A stretch of DNA of 16,124 nucleotides from CAYJVP01 sp964373615. Lineage in GTDB: Bacteria > Patescibacteriota > Patescibacteriia > UBA9934 > GWF2-40-263. The stretch is taken from NCBI GenBank assembly GCA_964373615.1, contig CAYJVP010000021.1:1-16124 (forward strand), read 5' to 3'. How positions within the stretch are numbered: position 1 is the stretch's first letter; each line of letters opens with the position of its first letter. A program made the translations under genes and the position numbers. Below, in pieces: positions 1 to 9,986 of this stretch. Below the pieces are notes generated by a model, which saw only the letters and a list, made by a program, of their open reading frames with translations, had not been told where the DNA came from and did not search any database.

Positions 1-69
1 CCCACCATCGCCGCACGCGGTCGCATCGGCCTCCCCAAGTGGCGCGTCATCGGCGTCGTCGGGGAGTGA
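1..69 (+). CDS. 3' end of an unidentified gene (partial)
   Basis: Frame 1 is open from the window edge to a TGA at 67-69, giving 22 residues that end in RIGLPKWRVIGVVGE. The codons are GC-rich (many GTC, GGC and CGC). Two hairpins follow directly (74-97 and 98-114), which fits a gene end. The fragment is too short to assign a family. Because only 66 coding bases are visible, chance openness cannot be excluded. Confidence 0.35.
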   Translation, partial: PTIAARGRIGLPKWRVIGVVGE

Positions 70-73
70 CCAC

Positions 74-114
74 GAGCGTGAAGGGTGCGTCACGCTCCGG
101 CGATTCACTCGCCG
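74..114 (+). terminator. Tandem hairpins after the left-edge gene
   Basis: GAGCGTGA (74-81) pairs with TCACGCTC (90-97), and CGGCGA (98-103) pairs with TCGCCG (109-114). They begin five bases after the TGA at 67-69. No T tract follows, so this is at best a weak or Rho-assisted terminator or a 3'-end protecting structure. Confidence 0.3.
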
Positions 115-146
115 TCCCTTCGTACCCATTTTCCTCTGATCAAGAG

Positions 147-175
147 TTGTCGTGCGCAGAGGAAAGTGTTATAAA
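147..175 (+). promoter_or_regulatory. Sigma70-type promoter upstream of the MITE / small RNA
   Basis: TTGTCG (147-152), a 17-base spacer, then TATAAA (170-175). Predicted start is near 182, inside the 7-bp target duplication of the MITE at 188-340. With the MITE removed, this promoter would start transcription a few bases before the folded RNA at 347-522. A hairpin TTTCCTCTG (130-138) / CAGAGGAAA (157-165) overlaps the -35 box and could be an operator. Confidence 0.5.
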
Positions 176-180
176 GAAAT

Positions 181-187
181 CTACACG
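181..187. repeat. Left copy of 7-bp target-site duplication
   Basis: CTACACG directly abuts the left terminal inverted repeat of the element at 188-340. An identical copy abuts the right end at 341-347. An exact 7-bp match at exactly these two points is unlikely by chance. Confidence 0.75.
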
Positions 188-211
188 CTGTGAATTACGA
201 AAGTCGTTATT

Positions 212-261
212 CCCTGAGCGGAGCGAAGGCCAGCTTCGCTGGCCGAAGCGGAGTCGAAGGG
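212..261 (-). repeat. REP-like palindrome A (inside the MITE)
   Basis: On the minus strand this segment begins CCCTTCGACTCCGC and ends GCGGAGCGAAGG-complementary bases closing with CTCAGGG. It shares the CCCTTCGAC...CTCAGGG end signature with 291-309, 10942-10969 and, with changes, 15433-15452. The centre is a GGCCAGC/GCTGGCC hairpin. Confidence 0.5.
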
Positions 262-277
262 TCTTTCAGCATCTTTC

Positions 278-323
278 CCCGACTTTTTACCCCTTCGACA
301 GGCTCAGGGAGTAAAAAGTCGGG
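278..323. repeat. REP-like stem-loop B (inside the MITE)
   Basis: CCCGACTTTTTAC (278-290) pairs perfectly with GTAAAAAGTCGGG (311-323) around a 20-base loop containing CCCTTCGACAGGCTCAGGG. The loop closely matches the 20-base loop at 15433-15452, although the stems of the two copies differ in sequence. Confidence 0.6.
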
Positions 324-340
324 AGTTTCGTAATTCACAG

Positions 341-347
341 CTACACG
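341..347. repeat. Right copy of 7-bp target-site duplication
   Basis: CTACACG, identical to 181-187, follows immediately after the right terminal inverted repeat of the element at 188-340. Confidence 0.75.
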
Positions 348-522
348 AGTACCCGCTCCAAGGCTGTAAAGTGGGGCACGATTCCGTTGAATCGATGCGA
401 CGAATGCTCCTGGTCGCAAGATCGGGAAAATCTCTCTCCTCGCGTTCGCACGTATTGGCTTGACGATCTTCGCTTAAATCGTCGTCTCGCTTTGCAGCCT
501 TGGGGCGGGTATTTATTTTTTT
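347..522 (+). ncRNA. Candidate structured small RNA, unidentified
   Basis: By eye, bases 350-377 pair without interruption with 484-511: 28 pairs, five of them G-U. All five wobbles are G-U in a plus-strand RNA but would be A-C mismatches in a minus-strand RNA, which points to the plus strand. Inside are a hairpin CGATTC (379-384) / GAATCG (389-394), a possible helix CGACGA (398-403) / TCGTCG (479-484; its last base competes with the closing stem), and AAGATCG (418-424) / CGATCTT (464-470). The closing stem runs straight into TTTATTTTTTT (512-522), so it also acts as a terminator. No open frame here looks like a protein. Its promoter is probably 147-175, now separated by the MITE. Size and rod-like closing stem recall 6S RNA, but I do not recognise a 6S signature. 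RNase P and tmRNA signatures are absent. Confidence 0.55.
490..522 (+). terminator. Intrinsic terminator of the candidate small RNA
   Basis: The 3' strand of the closing stem (490-511, pairing with 350-371) is GC-rich and is followed at once by TTTATTTTTTT (512-522). Confidence 0.5.
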
Positions 523-530
523 GTGGATAA
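522..530 (-). promoter_or_regulatory. DnaA-box match
   Basis: TGTGGATAA on the plus strand is the exact complement of the consensus DnaA box TTATCCACA. A relaxed match, TTATACACA, lies at 646-654 in the rpoB promoter spacer. Two sites alone do not establish an origin. Confidence 0.3.
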
Positions 531-548
531 CCTGCACACAAGTCCCTC

Positions 549-577
549 TTGACGGCATGAATAAAACTCTGTTTTAT
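549..577 (+). promoter_or_regulatory. Possible distal rpoB promoter with palindromic -10 region
   Basis: TTGACG (549-554), 17 bases, TTTTAT (572-577). The -10 forms the right arm of a palindrome ATAAAAC (561-567) - TCT - GTTTTAT (571-577), which may be an operator. The -10 lacks the conserved second-position A, so it is weaker than the site at 639-667. Confidence 0.3.
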
Positions 578-638
578 CTCAACCCAGCCAAATTTTAGCT
601 CACTTGACACGTCCCCAATTCATGCACTCCTTGACGCC

Positions 639-667
639 TTGACGGTTATACACAGCTCTGGTACGAT
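639..667 (+). promoter_or_regulatory. Main rpoBC promoter, extended -10
   Basis: TTGACG (639-644), a 17-base spacer, TACGAT (662-667), with TG at 659-660 giving an extended -10. The same TGnTACGAT form appears before tRNA-Pro (12702-12710), which supports it as a housekeeping promoter. The predicted start near 674 leaves a leader of roughly 310 bases before the rpoB ATG. A relaxed DnaA box (646-654) sits in the spacer. Confidence 0.65.
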
Positions 668-812
668 CGTCGCGCACAAAGAAGCCTCACTTGAGGTCCC
701 TCCTCGGTTCCCCGCTTGCGGCAGCATGGTCAACAGGGCGCCGACCACCGGAGAAGAAACGTCTAATCGTTTTCATGGTGGCGACTCTCTATTGCGAAGC
801 CGCAAAATAACA

Positions 813-845
813 TCACCCTTTGTAAGAAGGGTGAAGTTTTGTTTT
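813..845 (+). terminator. Hairpin plus T-rich tract in the rpoB leader (possible attenuator)
   Basis: TCACCCTT (813-820) pairs with AAGGGTGA (827-834) around a six-base loop. TTTTGTTTT follows at 837-845. The layout is that of a weak intrinsic terminator lying between the promoter at 639-667 and the rpoB start, so it could act as an attenuator. Confidence 0.4.
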
Positions 846-851
846 CATTTA

Positions 852-972
852 GGACCTCTGAAAAAAGCGATCTGCTCGTCCTTCGCCTCGTCAAAGCCTC
901 ACCGTACATCTGTGTACGGCTCGGCTTTTCCTCGGCTGCAGGACTTCGCATCTCATCTTTTTTAAGAGGTCC
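852..972 (+). promoter_or_regulatory. Folded rpoB leader element that can bury the ribosome binding site
   Basis: GGACCTCT (852-859) pairs with AGAGGTCC (965-972). The helix continues after one mismatch with AAAAAAG (861-867) / CTTTTTT (957-963), then GCGA (867-870) / TCGC (946-949) and GTCC (879-882) / GGAC (941-944). The apical arm is AAAGCC (893-898) / GGCTTT (923-928) and CCGTACA (902-908) / TGTACGG (913-919) with a TCTG loop. The only Shine-Dalgarno-like run before rpoB, AAGAGG (964-969), lies in the closing helix. A second copy of GAGGTCCC at 693-700 could pair instead with 852-858 and free the binding site. I do not recognise a named riboswitch class. Confidence 0.5.
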
Positions 973-981
973 CCGAACTTT

Positions 982-3900
982 ATGCGTTACCAATACACCC
1001 CTCCGAAAACAACCGAACGGCGCTACTTTACGCCACGCCGCGATGCGATGGAGCTGCCGGATCTGACCGAAATCCAATCGCGCTCGTACACCTGGTTTCT
1101 TGAGGAGGGTCTGCGTGAGCTTTTTGACGAGGTGACGCCGATCAAGGATTTCATCGGTCGCGATCTCGAACTCTACTTCGAGGATTTCTACATGGACGAG
1201 CCAAAGTTTGACGAGGTGACCTCGCGCAACAAAAACATCACCTATGAAGCGCCGCTTCGGGTCAAGACACGCCTCATCAACAAGCGCAGCAATTCCGTGA
1301 AAGAGCAGGAGATCTATCTCGGCGACCTGCCGGTCATGTCTCCGCGCGGCACGTTTATCATCAACGGCATTGAGCGCGTGATTGTGTCTCAGCTCGTGCG
1401 ATCTGCCGGAGCATTTTTTACAGCCGAGATACAGCGCGGGCGTCGCTATTATGGCGCGAAGATCATTCCAAACCGCGGCGCGTGGCTCGAGTTTGAAACG
1501 GATCCGAAGAACGTGATCTGGGTCAAGATTGACCGCAAGCGCAAGGTGGCTGTCTCCGCGCTGCTGCGCGCGTTCGGCTATCACACGGATGAAGAGATCA
1601 CCAAACTTTTCGAGGACGTGGATACGCACCCGATCAACCACTACATCGAAGCGACCCTGAAGAAAGATTCATCCACGGACGAAAACTCCGGGCTCATCGA
1701 AGTGTACAAGCGCATTCGGCCGGGCGATCTGGCGACTCCGGACAACGCGCGACAGCTCATTCACTCGATGTTCTTCAACTTCGATCGATACGACTTGGGC
1801 AAGGTCGGGCGTTACAAGTTCAACCTGCGCTTCAGCTTGGCCACAGACGAGGCGACGATTTCGCCCGAAGAAAATCGTATTTTAACAAAAGAGGATCTCG
1901 TCTACATCATTCGTGAGATCATTCGTCTGAATATAACCCAGGAGGACCCGGATGATGTCGATCACCTCGGGAACCGCCGCGTGCGCGCGGTCGGGGAGCT
2001 CATTCAAAGTCGGTTCCGCGTTGGGCTTGCGCGCATGGAGCGCATTGTCAAAGATCGCATGTCCACGCAAGACATTGAAACCTTGACCCCGGCGCGACTC
2101 ATCAACGCCCGGCCGGTTATTGGCGCGGTGCGCGAGTTTTTCATGTCTTCGCAGTTGTCCCAGTTCATGGATCAAACAAACCCGCTTGCCGAGCTTGAAC
2201 ACAAGCGACGTTTGTCCGCGATGGGTCCAGGGGGCCTCTCTCGTGAACGCGCGGGCTTTGAAGTGCGCGACGTGCACCCGACCCACTATGGCCGGATCTG
2301 TCCCATTGCAACTCCGGAAGGTCCAAACATCGGACTCGTCGGTCACCTCTCGAGTTTTGCCATCATCAACAAGTACGGATTTATTGAAACGCCCTATCGC
2401 AAGGTAGAAAAGGAAGAAAAGGGCGGAAAGGTTCGCGTGCGTGTGACCGATGAGATTGAGTATCTGGCTGCTTTTAAGGAAGAAAAATCCGTGACGATTC
2501 CTTCCACGATTCCTTTGGACGAAGACGGTTACATCGTTACGGAGTTTGTGGGTGCGCGAAAATTTGGAGAACCGCAGGTCGTACCAGTGGCGGAGGTTGA
2601 TTACATGGACGTTTCTTCCACGCAGATCGTATCGATCGGCACGGCGCTTATTCCGTTTCTTGAGCACGATGACGCCACGCGCGCCCTCATGGGCACGAAC
2701 ATGCAGCGTCAGGCCGTGCCCACCATCAAGCCGCAAGCTCCGATTATCGGCACCGGCGCCGAGACGCGCGCGGCTCGCGATTCCGGGCATGTCATCGTGG
2801 CAGAGGAAGACGGTACGGTCACCGCGGTCGACGGAAGTCGCATCGAGGTGACGGATGCGAAAGATAACGTGCGTCCCTATCACCTGAATAAATTTCTGCG
2901 CAGCAACGCATCGACCTGCATCAATCAGCGTCCGAACGTCATGCCGGGTCAGAAGGTAAAGCGGGGCGATGTCATCGCCGATTCTGCGGCGGTTGATCAA
3001 GGAGAGCTCGCGCTTGGGCAGAATTGCCTGGTCGCGTTCATGGTGTGGGACGGGTACAACTACGAAGACGCGGTCATTATCAGTGAACGTCTCGTTCACG
3101 ACGATCGCTTCACGTCGGTGCACATCGAACACTACACGATGGACGTGCGCGACACGAAATTGGGACCCGAGGTCGTGACCGCGGATATTCCAAACGTCTC
3201 GGAGGAAAAACTGAAGAATTTGGACGTTGAGGGGGTCATCCGCATTGGCGCGGAAGTGAAATCCGGCGACATTCTGGTTGGAAAGATCACGCCAAAGGGT
3301 GAAACCGAGCTGTCGGCTGAAGAGAAACTTTTGCGCGCCATCTTTGGCGAGAAAGCGCGTGATGTGCGCGACTCCTCGCTCTACCTCGAACACGGGGAGC
3401 ACGGGAAGGTTGTTGACGTGAAGGTGTTTTCGCGCGAAGCCGGTGACAAACTTCCGCCAGGGGTCGTAAAATCCATCCAGGTATCGGTCGCGGACCTCCG
3501 GAAGATCCAGGTCGGTGACAAGGTGGCTGGCCGTCACGGCAACAAGGGGGTCATTTCAAAGGTGGTGCCTATGCAGGACATGCCGTTTCTTGAAGACGGC
3601 ACGCCGGTTGACGTGATTTTGACCCCGCTTGGCGTTGTGTCGCGCATGAACTTGGGACAGATTTTGGAAACGCACTTGGGGCTTGCGGCAAACGCGCTTG
3701 GGTATCACGTGGCCACGCCGGTTTTGAATGGCGTCACCGAGGTTCAGATCCACGAAGAGCTCCGCGCGGCAGGGTTCCCGGAATCCGGCCAGGTGTACCT
3801 TTTTGATGGGCGCTCCGGAGAGCGATTTGGAAACCCGGTGACCGTGGGGTACATGTACATCCTGAAGCTCATTCACATGGTCGAGGACAAGATTCACCAG

Positions 3901-4239
3901 CGTTCGATTGGTCCCTATTCGCTCATCACCCAGCAGCCGCTCGGGGGCAAGGCGCAATTTGGCGGCCAGCGGTTCGGCGAGATGGAAGTGTGGGCGCTTG
4001 AAGCCTACGGCGCCGCGCACACCCTTCAGGAGATTCTCACCATCAAATCCGACGACGTGCCAGGCCGCAGCAAGGCATACGAGTCGATCATCAAGGGCGA
4101 GTCCATCAAAAAAGTGAACATCCCAGAGTCCTTCAACGTGCTCATCCGCGAGCTCAAGGGGCTCTGTCTTGGCGTAGAACTCCTCAAGGATGGCAAGCGT
4201 GTCGAGCTTGCCGAGGAAAGGAAAGGAGCAAAGAAGTAA
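982..4239 (+). CDS. rpoB: DNA-directed RNA polymerase subunit beta
   Basis: Beta subunit of RNA polymerase, forming the catalytic core with beta', alpha and omega. The 1085 residues carry the usual lobes, fork loop and flap. The rifampicin region is at residues 389-415 (SSQLSQFMDQTNPLAELEHK, then RRLSAMG), followed by the RERAGFEVRDVHPTHYGR and TPEGPNIGL blocks. The active-site segment GDKVAGRHGNKGVISK starts at residue 845, and the C-terminal beta'-contacting block has GPYSLITQQPLGGKAQFGGQ. It is clearly shorter than the E. coli protein (1342 aa) because large lineage-specific insertions are missing. The ATG at 982 gives the expected N terminus; the Shine-Dalgarno-like AAGAGG is 12 bases upstream and inside a helix. 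The neighbour rpoC follows after one base. No ribosomal protein genes precede it here; the upstream region is non-coding. The position equal to E. coli Ser522 is Ala403. Confidence 0.98.
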   Translation: MRYQYTPPKTTERRYFTPRRDAMELPDLTEIQSRSYTWFLEEGLRELFDEVTPIKDFIGRDLELYFEDFYMDEPKFDEVTSRNKNITYEAPLRVKTRLINKRSNSVKEQEIYLGDLPVMSPRGTFIINGIERVIVSQLVRSAGAFFTAEIQRGRRYYGAKIIPNRGAWLEFETDPKNVIWVKIDRKRKVAVSALLRAFGYHTDEEITKLFEDVDTHPINHYIEATLKKDSSTDENSGLIEVYKRIRPGDLATPDNARQLIHSMFFNFDRYDLGKVGRYKFNLRFSLATDEATISPEENRILTKEDLVYIIREIIRLNITQEDPDDVDHLGNRRVRAVGELIQSRFRVGLARMERIVKDRMSTQDIETLTPARLINARPVIGAVREFFMSSQLSQFMDQTNPLAELEHKRRLSAMGPGGLSRERAGFEVRDVHPTHYGRICPIATPEGPNIGLVGHLSSFAIINKYGFIETPYRKVEKEEKGGKVRVRVTDEIEYLAAFKEEKSVTIPSTIPLDEDGYIVTEFVGARKFGEPQVVPVAEVDYMDVSSTQIVSIGTALIPFLEHDDATRALMGTNMQRQAVPTIKPQAPIIGTGAETRAARDSGHVIVAEEDGTVTAVDGSRIEVTDAKDNVRPYHLNKFLRSNASTCINQRPNVMPGQKVKRGDVIADSAAVDQGELALGQNCLVAFMVWDGYNYEDAVIISERLVHDDRFTSVHIEHYTMDVRDTKLGPEVVTADIPNVSEEKLKNLDVEGVIRIGAEVKSGDILVGKITPKGETELSAEEKLLRAIFGEKARDVRDSSLYLEHGEHGKVVDVKVFSREAGDKLPPGVVKSIQVSVADLRKIQVGDKVAGRHGNKGVISKVVPMQDMPFLEDGTPVDVILTPLGVVSRMNLGQILETHLGLAANALGYHVATPVLNGVTEVQIHEELRAAGFPESGQVYLFDGRSGERFGNPVTVGYMYILKLIHMVEDKIHQRSIGPYSLITQQPLGGKAQFGGQRFGEMEVWALEAYGAAHTLQEILTIKSDDVPGRSKAYESIIKGESIKKVNIPESFNVLIRELKGLCLGVELLKDGKRVELAEERKGAKK

Positions 4240-4240
4240 T

Positions 4241-8203
<3,963 letters not shown>

Positions 8204-8215
8204 TCGAAAAGTAAA

Positions 8216-8247
8216 CAAAAGCGGGGTCGCGCTTGACCTCGCTTTTG
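8216..8247 (+). terminator. Intrinsic terminator after rpoC
   Basis: CAAAAGCGGGGTC (8216-8228) pairs with GACCTCGCTTTTG (8235-8247): 13 pairs with one G-U and a six-base loop. The T run is inside the 3' arm and is followed by TATTCGTGTT. It begins 12 bases after the rpoC stop and ends 22 bases before the next gene. Confidence 0.75.
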
Positions 8248-8269
8248 TATTCGTGTTCCATGAGACTAT

Positions 8270-8725
8270 ATGAAGGTGGTCGAAGTCATGACGCGTTCGT
8301 TTCTTACGGTGCACCCTAAGACCTCCTGGCGCGAGGCTGCGGAATTGATGCTGCAAAAACGGGTTTCGGCCGTCCCTGTGGCGGAAGCAGATGGAACGCT
8401 TGTTGGCCTTCTGTCGGAAAAGGACCTTTTTCGGGCATTGTACCCGACCTACCAGGAGTGGGTGGAGAATACGAGTTTGTACACCGACTTTGAGGAAATG
8501 GAACGCGACGCCATCGCGTCGGCCGGTCGCACGATCGACGAGGTCATGTCGCGTCGGCTTGTCACGGCCGAGCGCACGACGCCGGTCCTCAAAGTCGGTG
8601 CGCTTATGGTTGCTTCTGGGATTCATCAGGTGCCGGTTGTGGAGAAGGGAAAGCTGATCGGGATGGTTTCGCGCGGGGAGATCTATCGGGCGATTCTCGA
8701 GAAATATTTTGATCTGAAACGTTAG
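8270..8725 (+). CDS. CBS-pair domain protein
   Basis: A 151-residue protein made almost entirely of two CBS domains (about residues 1-58 and 88-147), joined by a linker rich in aromatic and acidic residues. The first has VEVMTRSFLTVHPKTSWREA and VSAVPVAEADGTLVGLLSEKDL. The second has IDEVMSRRLVTAERTTPVLK and IHQVPVVEKGKLIGMVSRGEI. CBS pairs generally bind adenine nucleotides or related ligands and act as energy or ligand sensors. No catalytic domain is attached, so the target is unknown. The ATG lies only 22 bases after the rpoC terminator and has no clear Shine-Dalgarno sequence. It precedes yebC by 52 bases and may share a transcript with it. Confidence 0.9.
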   Translation: MKVVEVMTRSFLTVHPKTSWREAAELMLQKRVSAVPVAEADGTLVGLLSEKDLFRALYPTYQEWVENTSLYTDFEEMERDAIASAGRTIDEVMSRRLVTAERTTPVLKVGALMVASGIHQVPVVEKGKLIGMVSRGEIYRAILEKYFDLKR

Positions 8726-8777
8726 AGCTCTGTGAGTCCGCCGTGGGGTTTTCACATCGGGCCAAAAATGATAGTAT

Positions 8778-9503
8778 ATGGCTCGGCATTCCCATTGGCA
8801 TAACATCCAGCTCACCAAAGGAAAGGCGGACGCAAAGCGTGCGCAGATGTTTTCAAAATTTGCGAAAAATATCGCCGTGGCTGCCAGGGAGGGCGGGGCA
8901 GATCCTGGGTTTAACGTTAAACTGCGTGTGGCCGTGGACGCGGCGAAGGCCATAAACATGCCTAAGGACAACATCGAACGAGCGATTGAGCGTGGAGCCG
9001 GCGGCGCAGATGGGGCAGCGCTTGAGGAAGTCGTCTACGAAGGGTTCGCGCCAGGCGGTGTTGCCATGCTCGTCCGGTGTTTAACGGACAACCGCAACCG
9101 CACCGTAGCGGAGGTGAAAAATATTACGGGTAAGTACGGTGGGAGCATCGGCGCTTCAGGGTCAGTCATGTGGATGTTTGAGAAAAAAGGAGTCGTGGCG
9201 TTTCTCATCGCCGAGACACTCAAAGATCGCGAAGCCTTTGAACTTGCCATGATCGAGGCGGGAGCGGATGACATCATTTGGTCCGAGGATGGCGTTCATG
9301 TTTTCTGCGAGGTTGTCGATTTGAAGCGTGTCCTTGAGGCGTGTGAGGCAATGAGCGTGAAGCCAGATGTCGCTGGGGTTGAGTTTATCGCAAAGAATAC
9401 CGTTACCGTTGAGGATGATGCCGTCAGCAAACAGGTTGCCGAACTTGTGGATGCGCTTGAGGAAAATGATGACGTGGATGCTGTGTTTACCAACGAGATA
9501 TGA
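8778..9503 (+). CDS. yebC: YebC/TACO1 family protein
   Basis: 241 residues of normal family length. The N terminus MARHSHWHNIQLTKGKADAKRAQMF matches the family's (G)HSKWHNI start, which fixes the ATG at 8778. KINMPKDNIERAIERGAG-like and ALEEVVYEGFAPGGVAMLV blocks, and GGSIGASGSVMWMFEKKG, are present. The family was long annotated as a transcriptional regulator; more recent work on TACO1/YebC relatives points to a role in translation, easing ribosome stalling at proline-rich stretches. Which role applies here cannot be told from sequence. There is no Shine-Dalgarno sequence before the ATG (context GATAGTATATG), so initiation may be leaderless or SD-independent. Its TGA overlaps the ruvC ATG, a common yebC-ruvC arrangement. 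Confidence 0.95.
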   Translation: MARHSHWHNIQLTKGKADAKRAQMFSKFAKNIAVAAREGGADPGFNVKLRVAVDAAKAINMPKDNIERAIERGAGGADGAALEEVVYEGFAPGGVAMLVRCLTDNRNRTVAEVKNITGKYGGSIGASGSVMWMFEKKGVVAFLIAETLKDREAFELAMIEAGADDIIWSEDGVHVFCEVVDLKRVLEACEAMSVKPDVAGVEFIAKNTVTVEDDAVSKQVAELVDALEENDDVDAVFTNEI

Positions 9504-9985
9504 CGAAGGAAGGAAAGGTCATTTTGGGGATTGATCCTGGTTTCGGACGCATGGGGTTTGGGGTCATTCGCGCCGCGAAGCGCGACACGCACCCGCTTGA
9601 TTTCGGGGTGTTCACAACGGACGCTCAGCTTGATTTTGGTTCGCGTCTTGCCTATCTTGTAGAGGATCTGCAAGCGGTGATCGCGCATTGGCATCCGCAG
9701 CTCTTCGCGCTTGAGTCGCTGTTTTTTTCGGGCAATCAAAAAACGGCCATGCGTGTGGCCGAAGCGCGCGGGGTCGTGTTGCTAACCGCGGCTCAACATG
9801 GAATTCCTGTTGTGGAATTTACACCGAGTCAGGTGAAGTTAGCTCTCACCGGTGACGGGAAGGCGAGTAAGGCGGCCGCGCAGAGGATGGTGAAACAGCT
9901 TCTTGCGCTTCCGCGTGCGCCGAAGCCTGATGATGCTGCCGATGCGCTTGCTATTGCGATCACCGCTTCAACCGTTCGTTTTTGA
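9500..9985 (+). CDS. ruvC: Crossover junction endodeoxyribonuclease RuvC
   Basis: Holliday-junction resolvase of the RNase H fold, 161 residues (slightly shorter than E. coli, 173). The four acidic catalytic residues are recognisable: Asp12 in ILGIDPGFG, Glu72 in ALESLFF, and Asp145 and Asp148 in PDDAADALAIA. The block TPSQVKLALTGDGKASKAAAQRMV is typical. The ATG overlaps the yebC stop by four bases (ATGA), indicating translational coupling. In many bacteria ruvA and ruvB follow; here the next gene is a GalT-like enzyme one base after the stop, so the RuvAB branch-migration genes must lie elsewhere. Confidence 0.95.
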   Translation: MTKEGKVILGIDPGFGRMGFGVIRAAKRDTHPLDFGVFTTDAQLDFGSRLAYLVEDLQAVIAHWHPQLFALESLFFSGNQKTAMRVAEARGVVLLTAAQHGIPVVEFTPSQVKLALTGDGKASKAAAQRMVKQLLALPRAPKPDDAADALAIAITASTVRF

Positions 9986-9986
9986 T

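Larger units (their letters stand above)
188..340. mobile_element. MITE-like element, 153 bp, with 15-bp perfect TIRs
   Basis: The ends are CTGTGAATTACGAAA (188-202) and its exact reverse complement TTTCGTAATTCACAG (326-340). The inverted arms continue imperfectly inward to CCCTGAGC (212-219) / GCTCAGGG (302-309). CTACACG flanks both sides (181-187, 341-347) as a 7-bp target duplication. Inside are a hairpin GGCCAGC (228-234) / GCTGGCC (238-244) and a 13-bp stem 278-290 / 311-323 that encloses a CCCTTCGACAGGCTCAGGG-type loop. The element is too short to encode a transposase, so it must be mobilised in trans. It lies between the -10 box at 170-175 and the folded RNA at 347-522. Confidence 0.75.

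Noticed and set aside
157..168. GAGGAAAG-like run resembling the conserved core of RNase P RNA
   Set aside because: The continuation (TCC) and the distal ACAGAACCC-type element are missing, so rnpB is not supported.
39..314. Plus-strand frame at the left edge
   Set aside because: It runs through the MITE ends and palindromes and its translation is not protein-like; frame 1 with the stop at 67-69 is the better reading.
347..522. tmRNA as identity of the folded RNA
   Set aside because: There is no tRNA-like TTCGA T arm or CCA end, and no tag reading frame.
304..610. Minus-strand frames opposite the candidate small RNA
   Set aside because: Very basic, without any family signature. The wobble pattern favours a plus-strand RNA.
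522..654. Replication origin upstream of rpoB
   Set aside because: Only two box matches, no dnaA/dnaN neighbour and no clear AT-rich unwinding array; kept only as a regulatory observation.
852..972. The rpoB leader hairpin as a second MITE
   Set aside because: The inverted ends are short and no target duplication flanks them (left flank CATTTA, right flank CCGAAC).
763..1641. Minus-strand frame of 292 codons across the rpoB leader and 5' end
   Set aside because: It is antisense to rpoB and to the folded leader, with low-complexity basic translation and no recognisable family.
1882..3537. Long open frame (551 aa) on the minus strand inside rpoB, and similar ones opposite rpoC
   Set aside because: These are mirror frames of highly conserved rpoB/rpoC codons; their translations show no domain logic and they have no ribosome binding sites.
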